Shown: one piece after another, positions 11,396 to 20,262 of the stretch
How the letters are laid out: each line of letters begins with the position of its first letter
Position numbering within the stretch: the first letter of the stretch is position 1
From: Edaphochlamys debaryana
Taxonomy: Eukaryota > Chlorophyta > Chlorophyceae > Chlamydomonadales
Direction of reading: 5' to 3'
Length of the DNA stretch: 64,000 nucleotides
NCBI GenBank assembly: GCA_016858145.1
Contig: JAEHOE010000004.1
Location: forward strand, 186,001 to 250,000
Made by a program: the position numbers and the translations under genes
The notes under the pieces: model-generated
What the model was told of the DNA's origin: nothing
The model's input: the letters and a program-made list of their open reading frames with translations, nothing else
Databases searched by the model: none

Positions 11396-14300
11396 ATGCC
11401 GAAGGTGCGCACAAGTGGTGTTGATGGTGGCAGTTTCGGGAAAGCTCTTCACGCGGTGGCGCGACCGTGAAGGACCGTTTTACCTCTTCTACGTGCCTCT
11501 CCTGCATCTGAGACTCCTCTGCTCCTCTGCTACCTGTCCTGTGCAGGCCGGACCCGTGGCGAGGCAGCTGGCTGACAGGCATCGCAGCCTTCTGAACAGG
11601 TTCAGCAAGCTGTATGCGGAGTTTGGGCCAGAAGCCTTCGTCAACGAAGTCATTCGTTGTCTGCCCGGAGCATGCCTGCTCTACACGCGGCCTTCGTCGG
11701 GGCTCGTTCACAGCTTGCGGGTCGGGTGGATGGAGCACGATGACCTGGTGGACGACCTGGCGGATGAAGCTGCAGCGCGTCTCGAGGCTATTCTGCTGCT
11801 GCAGAAGCCCCTTCCTCAGGTCCAGGTGAAGGGCAGGCGCACAGCGCCTGACCTGCCACCGATCCAACACCCCTCCGACCTGGAGAAGGTGCTGGCGCGT
11901 GCGGTCTTCACGATGGTGATCCGGCCCATCCTCAAAGCAGCATTCGGATCTTACTGGCAGCGGCACCTGTGCAATGGGGGCCGCCCTGGGAAGAACGGGG
12001 AGTACAAGATGTGGCAGGTGATCCTCTCAGCGGACGGCGTGCGGAGGTGCCAGTGCCCAGGCGAGACATGCCGCGACGCAAGGGCGGTGCTCAGCAGGGC
12101 GTGGGAGGATATCCAGGCGGCAGCGGAGGCTGACGCAGGTTTGGGTGGCACCGGGGTCACCCAAGAGCCTGCGGCCGCGACTGCCACCGCTGCCGCCTCG
12201 CCCGCCGCCCGCAGCGCGCGCTCGGGGCAGGACGGCGGCGGCATGGCTGACGCGGGGGCTGCAGCCGCCGCTGCCGCCACCGTCGCCTCGCCCTCCGCTG
12301 GTCACCGCAGCCCACTTCCCACCCGCAGCGCGCGCTCGGGGCAGGACGGCGGCGGCGGCATGGCTGACGCGGGGGCTGCAGCCGCCGCTGCCGCCACCGT
12401 CGCCTCGCCCTCCGCTGGTCACCGCAGCCCACTTCCCACCCGCAGCGCGCGCTCGGGGCAGGACGGCGGCGGCGGCATGGCTGACGCGGGGGCTGCAGCC
12501 GCCGCTGCCGCCACCGTCGCCTCGCCCTCCGCTGGTCACCGCAGCCCACTTCCCACCCGCAGCGCGCGCTCGGGGCAGGACGGCGGCGGCGGCATGGCTG
12601 ACGCGGGGGCTGCAGCCGCCGCTGCCGCCGCCGCCGCCTCGCCCCCCGCTGGTCACCGCAGCCCACTTCCCACCCGCAGCGCGCGCTCGGGGCAGGACGG
12701 CGGCGGCATGGCTGACGTGGGGGCTGCAGCCGCCGCTGCCGCCGCCGTCGCCTCGCCCTCCGCTGGTCACCGCAGCCCACTTCCCACCCGCAGCGCGCGC
12801 TCGGGGCAGGACGGCGGCGGCATGGCTGACGCGGGGGCTGCAGCCGCCGCTGCCGCCGCCGCCGCCTCGCCCCCCGCTGGTCACCGCAGCCCACTTCCCA
12901 CCCGCAGCGCGCGCTCGGGGCAGGACGGCGGCGGCGGCATGGCTGACGTGGAGGCTGCAGTCGCGGCTGTCATCACCGCCGCCTCGCCGCCTGCTCGTCG
13001 CCGCAGCCCACTCCCCACCCACAGCGCGGGCTCAGGGCAGGGCGGCGGTGGCGCGGGCCCATCTAGCAAAGCGTTTCCGTGGGAGGTTCCACTCGTATCC
13101 ACTATCACCCACACTCCCGGCAGACAGTTCGCCAGGCCACTGGTGGCGTGGGCCAACGCCACAGGGCAGTCGGAGTTCCGGAGCTTCTTTGCCAGGTCAG
13201 CATGGTGTCCACCACAGGACAAAGCTACCGCCTTGAACAACCGCTCAAAAGCCCCTGCATTCCCGTGCCTGCACACAGGAAGACGACGGACTTCAACAGA
13301 GGCAGGCAAGAGTACGCAAGGCTGAAGGAGCGGGTCCGTGGCGGTGGGGCTGGGCCGCCACCAGATGTTGACGACACCAGCCCAGAGAACCCGACCGCAG
13401 ACGAGGAGCTGGGCACTGGTGGCCTCAATATCGGCGGTGAGCGCGGGGCGTGACCGTATAGCAGGGTCTGGTCTCTGGGTGGGATGGCAGAGCTCAAGCA
13501 CACACCCGGCCCCTAGCGGCACGCTCCAGCACCCCGCCGGCTTCGAGTTACGATGTGCCCTCGCGGTCGTGGCCTTGTGTTGGGGAGACCAGCCCAGCCT
13601 CCAAGTTGCAGGGTGTTTGGCGGAGGTCGGGTTTTGGGGGTGGGTGCGTGGGCAGGGCTGCGGGGGTGGCTTGAGCGCCCGCCCAAGCCGCCCCCTGCCC
13701 CAAGCGGCACGCTCCAGCACCCCGCCGGCTTCGAGTTACGATGTGCCCTCGCGGTCGTGGCCATGTGTTGGGGAGACCAGCCCAGCCTCCAAGTTGCAGG
13801 GTGTTTGGCGGAGGTCGGGTTTTGGGGGTGGGTGCGTGGGCAGGGCTGCGGGGGTGGCTTGAGCGCCCGCCCAAGCCGCCCCCTGCCCCAAGCGGCACGC
13901 TCCAGCACCCCGCCGGCTTCGAGTTACGATGTGCCCTCGCGGTCGTGGCCTTGTGTTGGGGAGACCAGCCCAGCCTCCAAGTTGCAGGGTGTTTGGCGGA
14001 GGTCGGGTTTTGGGGGTGGGTGCGTGGGCAGGGGGCTGCGGGGGTGGCTTGAGCGCCCGCCCAAGCCGCCCCCTGCCCCAAGCGGCACGCTCCAGCACCC
14101 CGCCGGCTTCGAGTTACGATGTGCCCTCGCGGTCGTGGCCTTGTGTTGGGGAGACCAGCCCAGCCTCCAAGTTGCAGGGTGTTTGGCGGAGGTCGGGTTT
14201 TGGGGGTGGGTGCGTGGGCAGGGGGCTGCGGGGGTGGCTTGAGCGCCCGCCCAAGCCGCCCCCTGCCCCAAGCGGCACGCTCCAGCACCCCGCCGGCTTC

Positions 14301-15791
14301 GAGTTACGATGTGCCCTCGCGGTCGTGGCCTTGTGTTGGGGAGACCAGCCCAGCCTCCAAGTTGCAGGGTGTTTGGCGGAGGTCGGGTTTTGGGGGTGGG
14401 TGCGTGGGCAGGGGGCTGCGGGGGTGGCTTGAGCGCCCGCCCAAGCCGCCCCCTGCCCCAAGCGGCACGCTCCAGCACCCCGCTGGCTTCGAGTTACGAT
14501 GTGCCCTCGCGGTCGTGGCCTTGTGTTGGGGAGACCAGCCCAGCCTCCAAGTTGCAGGGTGTTTGGCGGAGGTCGGGTTTTGGGGGTGGGTGCGTGGGCA
14601 GGGCTGTGGGGGTGGCTTGAGCGCCCGCCCAAGCCGCCCCCTGCCCCAAGCGGCACGCTCCAGCACCCCGCCGACTTCGAGTTACGATGCGCCGTCGCCC
14701 ATGCTGACCTTTGCCCCTACTTTGACCCCTTCTTTCCCTCAGTGGGGCCCAAGCGGGGGAGACCCCCAAAGCAGCGGTTCCAGTACCCGGAGGCGGAACT
14801 CCTCAAAAGTTTTGAGGAGCTCAACAGCGATGGCTGGCGCAAGAGAGAGGGCGACCTGTTCGCTGCCCTTGGCAGCAAGGGGAGCCTGCCGGACCTGCGA
14901 GAAGCCCTGAAGGCGCGCAAGCTAAAGTGGGGCCAGCCGACGCCCCGCCAGGTGCGACCTGGTCTGATCTGGGGAGATACTGCTCGTTAGTTGTCGGCAC
15001 CAGGGCCTTGCCTCTGTTGCACGCCAACTCACTGGCGGTTGTGTTGCGTGTTGCAGATCGAGAGCCTGCGCAATGCCTATGAGGCCGCGCTCAGGAGAGC
15101 GGACTCCAATCCGACGGACGCCCTGGCTGTGGCACAGGCGGCGGTCCCCACCTGCGCAGTCGAGCGGGTGAAGCGGCATCTCGGTGACCTGCTACCGCCC
15201 CGTGGACCGGGCCGCCCGCCGAAGTCTGGTGCGGAGGCCGTCGCGGGCAGAGGGCGCGGGGCACCGCGGGGCCGTGGGCGAGGCCGCGGCAGAGCAGGGC
15301 GTGGCCGGCAGAGCAGCGGGGACGAGGAGGAGAGCGACGTGCTGGAAAGCCCAAGCCCCGGGCGCGCCAGGACCCGGCTCACGGGCACGGGGCGGGGAGG
15401 CACGGGGCCTGCGGCGGGGGCATCAGGCGTCGGTCGCGTGGAGGGGAGCAACGGCGGGGGCGGAGCGGGGCCCTCAAGTGCTGGGATCGGGCTGGCTGGC
15501 GCGGAGGAGTCGGGCTTGAGCGAGAGCGAGGATGAGAGCGAGGATGACGGCAACACTGCCGGAAGCTCAACTCAGAGTTCTGAGGGCGGCGGAGAGGGGC
15601 AACACGAGGAGGACGAGGAGAGCTCTTCGTCCGACGGCGAGCTCGGCAGCGTGGGTGACGAGAGCGGGGCCCAAGTCAACGGGCGCGGGCCCCAGCACTC
15701 CCAACCCCCCCAGCCGCAGCCACGTGAAGGGCCAGAGGGTGTCCGCCGCTCCACGCGGACAGTGACCAAGAGCGCTAAGTGGGGCTCGTAG
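11396..15791 (+). CDS. Transposon gene 1: AT-hook, repeat-rich protein
   Basis: Proposed exons 11396-11455 (donor weak), 11547-13195, 13279-13436, 14743-14951 and 15057-15791 keep frame and give about 936 aa. The N-terminal ~200 residues are globular and unrecognised (for example LLNRFSKLYAEFGPEAF, FGSYWQRHLCNGG, and Cys in CQCPGETC). Then come seven 38-39-residue repeats (SARSGQDGGGGMADAGAA), then AT-hook-like motifs KRGRPPK and PGRPPK separated by a helical region (LRNAYEAALRRAD). The C-terminus is RG-rich, then acidic and Ser-rich. It is probably a DNA-binding accessory protein of the transposon and is convergent with gene 2. The third intron is a minisatellite. The first exon is the least certain part. 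Confidence 0.6.
12210..13030 (+). repeat. Coding tandem repeat, 114/117 bp x 7
   Basis: Seven in-frame units beginning cgcagcgcgcgctcgggg, of 114 or 117 bp depending on one ggc codon (GGG versus GGGG before MAD). They encode a Gly/Ala/Ser/Pro-rich 38-39-residue repeat. The long open frames in the other five frames here are by-products of the repeat. Confidence 0.9.
13517..14690 (+). repeat. 188-190-bp minisatellite, six units plus a partial
   Basis: Units begin near cacgctccagcaccccgc and recur at spacings of 188, 188, 190, 190, 190 and 188 bases. The units differ at very few positions. The array fills the proposed third intron of transposon gene 1, between donor 13437 and the acceptor before 14743. 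Confidence 0.9.
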
Positions 15792-16110
15792 ACCAGGTTG
15801 CACGCAGAGACCAAGAGCGCTAAGTGGGGCTCGTAGACCAGGTTGCAGGCAGGCGGATGGCGGGTTTAAGGGAGTGCGGTGCTTTGAGCAGTAGGGCTTT
15901 GCGCCTCCGGGGCGTGTTGGGGCGATGGATGGACGTGTCCTTTTGCTTGTGAGCAGGGTGGGCGACAGGCGGATGGCGGGTTTAAGGGAGTGCGGTGCTT
16001 TGAGCAGTAGGGCTTTGCGCCTCCGGGGCGTGTTGGGGTGATGGATGGACGTGTCCTGTTGCGTGCGAGCAGGGTGAGTGACAGGCGGATGGCGGGTTGG
16101 AGGGCTGGAG
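15765..16110 (+). repeat. Tandem duplications between the two transposon genes
   Basis: A ~43-bp duplication copies the end of gene 1 including its stop codon (gctaagtggggctcgtagaccaggttgca, twice). Next come two ~115-bp units and a partial third starting caggcggatggcggg. This fills the space between the convergent 3' ends. No gene is seen here. Confidence 0.8.
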
Positions 16111-16124
16111 GGAGGGTGCGGTGC

Positions 16125-17861
16125 TCACAGGGGCCGTGCAGCGTAGTCAGAACGTTGATGGGGGTTTGCTGCGGCTGGAGGGCTGGAGCCCGAAGCGGCC
16201 GCCGCCACAGGCTGTGCGGCTGCGGCTGCCCCGCCTTCCCCACGGCCCAGCGCCCCCGCCTCCGCTGGCTTGGTCGGCCGGCCCGTCAGGCCAGAGCCAC
16301 AGCCCGAAGCGGCCGCCGCCACAGGCTGTGCGGCTGCGGCTGCCCCGCCTTCCCCACGGCCCAGCGCCCCCGCCTCCGCTGGCTTGGTCGGCCGGCCCGT
16401 CAGGCCAGAGCCACAGCCCGAAGCGGCCGCCGCCACAGGCTGTGCGGCTGCGGCTGCTCCGCCTTCCCCACGGCCCAGCGCCCCCGCCTCCGCTGGCTTG
16501 GTCGGCCGGCCCGTCAGGCCAGAGCCACAGCCCGAAGCGGCCGCCGCCACAGGCTGTGCGGCTGCGGCTGCTCCGCCTTCCCCACGGCCCAGCGCCCCCG
16601 CCTCCGCTGGCTTGGTCGGCCGGCCCGTCAGGCCAGAGCCACAGCCCGAAGCGGCCGCCGCCACAGGCTGTGCGGCTGCGGCTGCCCCGCCTTCCCCACG
16701 GCCCAGCGCCCCCGCCTCCGCTGGCTTGGTCGGCCGGCCCGTCAGGCCAGAGCCACAGCCCGAAGCGGCCGCCGCCACAGGCTGTGCGGCTGCGGCTGCC
16801 CCGCCTTCCCCACGGCCCAGCGCCCCCGCGTCCGCTGGCTCCGTCGGCCGGCCCGTCAGGCCAGAGCCAGAGCCGGCCGCCCGTGGCTGTACTGTGGCTG
16901 AGCAGCCGCAGCACGGACACGAGTTCAGGGAACCAGAGGGCCACCCACTGATACGCTCGGGGAAGTCAGCGCACAGCCCCTGGAGGTAGTGGTACGCTAA
17001 GAGGACGGGTCGCAGCCTCTTCCGTAAAGTCGTGGCGGGCAGGCGTGCCGGGAGTGAAGCGCTGTTCTGCTCCCAGTTTGAGAGCAGGCCAGCACAGAAG
17101 CGGTCTGCGCTTATGTGCCGCGTAAAGCGCTCCAGCACGTCAAACTGCTGGGGCAGCGTCTGATGCCACCACAGAGCAACGTACGAGTCCTTGCTGCTTG
17201 GCAGGGTCAGGCCCAGCGCCGTGTCCGGGAGGCAGTCGACAGCGCACGGCGGCACGGAGAAGTACTGCCTGCATTCGCTGCACCAACGCCGAGGTACCTT
17301 GACCTCTACGGGCTGGTCCCAGGTGATGATGATGACTTCGCGGCTGAGGGCGGCAGCAGGGCTCCCGTGCCGGTGGCACGTTGGGCACTCAACATGTTCG
17401 GCCGCCGCTTGGACCGTGCGACACATGGCAGCCCGCTGCTCGGCCAGTAGAGCAGCTCTAGCTACGTGTGCGGCATAGTAGAAGTGGAGGTAGGCACCGG
17501 CGAGAGCCGGGTCGTAAGGCAGGCCGTGGTCGCTCATGTCCTCCTCCTCGTCGTCGCTGAGTTGGGCCGCCAGGCCCTCCAGATCACTGGCTGCCGAGCA
17601 CCAGTCGTCGTCATCGTTGTCATCCTCGTCATAGCGCCACCCAGTCCCGTAGTCATCGTCACAAGCGGGCAAGCCAGTCCCGCCCAGAGGCTTCTGCTTG
17701 TGCCGTTTATCGTGCGCTCGAGCTGCTGCCCTCACATGTCCGGCGAGCTTGTGACTAGCCAGGCCCTGAGCCAGGCCAGGCTTTGTAAGTCTGCCCTTCT
17801 TCTTATCGCGCTCCCTCTTCTTCCTTTGCTGAGCACTCTTATGGGCACGCGCCTTGCCCAT
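16125..17861 (-). CDS. Transposon gene 2: Cys-cluster protein, N-terminus of a KDZ-type transposase
   Basis: A single open frame of 578 aa beginning MGKARAHKSAQQRKKR, just inside the right TIR. A basic N-terminus is followed by an acidic stretch (about 68-108). Paired cysteines follow: CPTC (159/162) and CSEC (194/197), then a helical segment containing QQFDVLERFTRHISADRF and a SCPCCGC cluster (315-320). This order resembles the CxC zinc-binding region before the core of KDZ transposases. From about residue 335 the protein is six 38-residue Gly/Ala/Pro repeats, ending shortly after. No catalytic core or further exon is visible before gene 1 begins on the other strand. It is either truncated or continues by splicing I cannot see. 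The KDZ call is tentative. Confidence 0.55.
   Translation of the reverse strand: MGKARAHKSAQQRKKRERDKKKGRLTKPGLAQGLASHKLAGHVRAAARAHDKRHKQKPLGGTGLPACDDDYGTGWRYDEDDNDDDDWCSAASDLEGLAAQLSDDEEEDMSDHGLPYDPALAGAYLHFYYAAHVARAALLAEQRAAMCRTVQAAAEHVECPTCHRHGSPAAALSREVIIITWDQPVEVKVPRRWCSECRQYFSVPPCAVDCLPDTALGLTLPSSKDSYVALWWHQTLPQQFDVLERFTRHISADRFCAGLLSNWEQNSASLPARLPATTLRKRLRPVLLAYHYLQGLCADFPERISGWPSGSLNSCPCCGCSATVQPRAAGSGSGLTGRPTEPADAGALGRGEGGAAAAAQPVAAAASGCGSGLTGRPTKPAEAGALGRGEGGAAAAAQPVAAAASGCGSGLTGRPTKPAEAGALGRGEGGAAAAAQPVAAAASGCGSGLTGRPTKPAEAGALGRGEGGAAAAAQPVAAAASGCGSGLTGRPTKPAEAGALGRGEGGAAAAAQPVAAAASGCGSGLTGRPTKPAEAGALGRGEGGAAAAAQPVAAAASGSSPPAAANPHQRSDYAARPL
16185..16875 (-). repeat. Coding tandem repeat, 114 bp x 6
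   Basis: Six units recurring every 114 bases (ccgaagcggccgccgccaca on the + strand at about 16189, 16303, 16417, 16531, 16645 and 16759). They encode a 38-residue repeat containing SGLTGRPTKPAEAGALGRG in transposon gene 2. Confidence 0.9.
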
Positions 17862-17889
17862 TTAGGTGAGGTAGGTGAACTAGCCCCGA

Positions 17890-18288
17890 CTAGCAGCAGT
17901 GCATGAACTTAGCATCGCTCCCATGGAGACCGCCGGTAGCTCTTTCTGTCCTCCGTATGTGCTGATTTAATGTCTATGTGAGTATGGGCAACGGTGGGGC
18001 GGGTCTCAAGGGTACGCGTGGCCGGTGCGGCATAGGGTTGGAGAGCGTTGCGATGGTCGCGGGGCCAACTTGCGGGGGCGGCCGCGCGCACCAGCCCGGA
18101 GGCTCACCCCTAGCTTCCTTATGCTATAGCAGCTGAGCTGGAAGCGATCTGTGCGCTGTCAAAAATGCGGGCTCCGGTAATTATATATGCCGAGGGGCTA
18201 ATCCCCCCCACGCACCGTGGAATCCGGGGTTTTTTCCCCTCCCCAACCCCCTTTTCCCGCACATGTGGGGAGCAGTCCATAGCTCGAG
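17890..18288 (-). repeat. Right terminal inverted repeat
   Basis: Reverse complement of the left TIR over 396 bp (17890-18285), plus three extra bases (gag) before the target duplication. Confidence 0.9.
18180..18187 (-). promoter_or_regulatory. TATA box within right TIR
   Basis: attatata on the + strand is the mirror of the left-TIR TATA box, about 320 bases before the start of transposon gene 2. Confidence 0.5.
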
Positions 18289-18293
18289 TGGCC
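18289..18293. repeat. Right target-site duplication (tggcc)
   Basis: Matches 10983-10987. It is followed by ggcttgaaatgccttaattgagatg, which is also found uninterrupted behind RLK-B. Confidence 0.6.
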
Positions 18294-20262
18294 GGCTTGA
18301 AATGCCTTAATTGAGATGGACACAAGATGAAGTCCAACCAGATTTTGGGGCAAAGCCCGACTATGCGCGTTTTGAAATGATCTGGTCTTAGTGAGGCCGC
18401 TTGTAGCGGCATCACTACTCGATCAATCAGGGGGGACCCGCGGGGTTGCGGGGTGGGTTCGTGCCAGTCGCGTGCAAAGCATGGTCGGCGTAAGGTGACA
18501 CAAATCAGCTGGTTGCTCAAATGAGATGGTCGCAGTGCTTGGGTACGGTCGCAGCTGCTCGCAGCGGGTTCGGGCTGGGTAGATCGATGGACATCGGACA
18601 TCGCACTGTTTGAGAGGCCCTCGCGCCCTCGTGCTCTTGCCACGACGTGCTCGAAACTCATGTGTGTATCCCATGAGTGCTTTGCGCGGTGTGGGTCCCT
18701 CTACATGGCCCAAACCGTCGCGGTGCATGCACCGAGGTCAGCCCACCCCGCGTGCTCCATTCGCCCCAGCCCCGCGGCTGTGGGCCTCGTGCTAGGCTAG
18801 GAACCCGCTGCACGGACTGGGGCGGCCTCTGGGGCCGCACAGAGTAACTCGTCAAGCTCCGGGTTACTAAGGTGACCCAGGGTCACCCCCAGCTCGACTT
18901 CGTGATTCGACAGGCGGCATAATGAGCTCGTTGCCGGGGCGAGATGAGATGAGATGAGTGGTCACAATACAATGTTCTGAACTCGCCGTCAGGCTCCTTG
19001 TTTGTGTGCGGTGGGGAGCGCGGCGGGGCAAACTTATTAGACAGCCTTGTATCCGTTGGGCTAAGTCACCGCCGCGTGGCGGCTTCTGCGGAGGGCGATC
19101 TACTAGACCGGATGGTTTTTGTGCCCTTTGACGTGTCCCCAATTCTTCGTGGGCTGAGGCCCCACCTCGTCGTCCCCCACGGCCTCTGCGCGGGTTGTCA
19201 TGGAGCCACAAACAAACTTGAGCTTCACGCCCGGCCCGCGATGCCGAAAGCTATGCTTTGCATATCCCTTCACTGTATTGTTGAGCGCGGGGAAACATAT
19301 TGACCCGTCGCAAACTCAAAATGTCGCACGGTGTCACACCAACGGGGACCTGAGCCCGACGCGTGACGCAGATTTCCGTTTTGTATGTAGCCTTGCACTT
19401 GTAAGCCAAGAGCGAGCTGGTTCTGTCAAGTTTGCGCGCAGAACGGCGAGGCTTGATGTTGTGATGCCAAATCGGTCAACGTCGCTGATAGACCGAGCGC
19501 AAGGTTGCTGCCCAACCTGCAAATCCACATCCGTCGAGAGAGGCGTAGTTTCAGCACTGTCACGAGTCGAAGTGGAAATGTTGTGTTTCACACTGCGACC
19601 GTCCGCCGGCCCCTGGCACCCTCGACGCCCCTGGCACGCCCCTCGCGCTTTTCAACGTGCCTGCACTTCAGCCCTTCAAGGAAACTGACACCCAATCTTG
19701 TTGACAATTCAATTGCGGCGGGCGTCGCGGAGGTAATCGCCTGGTTGGGACGGTGAGGGTGGGAGGGGGTGGGTGAGGGGAAGCGGTGACAAAGGTCAGA
19801 CAAAACCGGACAACTCCGACCCTCCAAACCCACGGCAGTGGACTTCGAGCCGATAACCTTGCAGTAGAAGTTCCAATCTTCCTATGGGGGTTTGCTTGTG
19901 TGCTTCTCTTGGATGATGATGATGATTGTTACACAGCTTCATGGCTGTGAGGTCCAAACGAGCCAAAAGGCTTCATAGACCTCACCAACAGCAGCTATCA
20001 TTTGCAGCTATCATCAAGAATGTTCTTGGTCCAACCATTTACGCTAAGTCTGCTAGCCTCAAAAAGCGCGCGTGTCTCAACTCGGCAATTACCCGCGCCA
20101 AACCCCTTCTCTTGGCGAATGGCGGGTGCGTGCACGCAGATGACCGCATGGACATCAGGGACCTCACCTGGTCTGCATACCCAGCATCCACTTGCTATCC
20201 TCAATGTCGTGCAAGACTAAGTATTGCAGCCCATCTTCGCTAGCCCCCTGTCGTCAAATGCG
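18294..20262. other. RLK-A 3' flank remainder and RLK-B 5' flank
   Basis: The first ~100 bases continue the sequence shared with the RLK-B 3' flank. After that comes unrecognised DNA with a short gagat microsatellite near 18940-18960, a dispersed-repeat copy, and a gat microsatellite near 19912-19926. No protein gene is supported. Confidence 0.5.
19030..19700 (-). repeat. Dispersed repeat copy upstream of RLK-B
   Basis: The reverse complement matches the repeat in the kinase introns of RLK-B and RLK-C. Shared stretches include gtcaccgccgcgtggcggcttctgc, the region around gttgtcatggagccac, and agcggggaaacatattgacc. The ends are not defined. Confidence 0.6.

Larger units (their letters stand above)
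10988..18288. mobile_element. 7.3-kb DNA transposon with long TIRs, KDZ-like
   Basis: Bounded by 396-bp inverted repeats that look essentially identical, with a likely 5-bp target duplication. It carries two convergent genes: a five-exon AT-hook protein (11396-15791, +) and a Cys-cluster protein (17861-16125, -). The N-terminal Cys pairs and CPCC motif of the second resemble the region before the catalytic core in Kyakuja-Dileera-Zisupton (KDZ) transposases, which occur in fungi and green algae. The family assignment is an inference. I see no catalytic DDE-type core, so the copy may be non-autonomous. A complete ORF set and well-matched TIRs suggest recent insertion. It sits about 160 bases behind the RLK-A stop codon. 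Confidence 0.8.

Noticed and set aside
12027..13236. Long open frames in other frames over the 12.2-13.0 kb repeat, up to 363 codons on either strand
   Set aside because: They exist because a repeat unit whose length is a multiple of three stays open in several frames. Only one frame continues into spliced downstream exons with AT-hook motifs.
13517..14690. Possible CRISPR array
   Set aside because: Units are contiguous 188-190-bp tandem copies without spacers, in a eukaryotic intron of a transposon.
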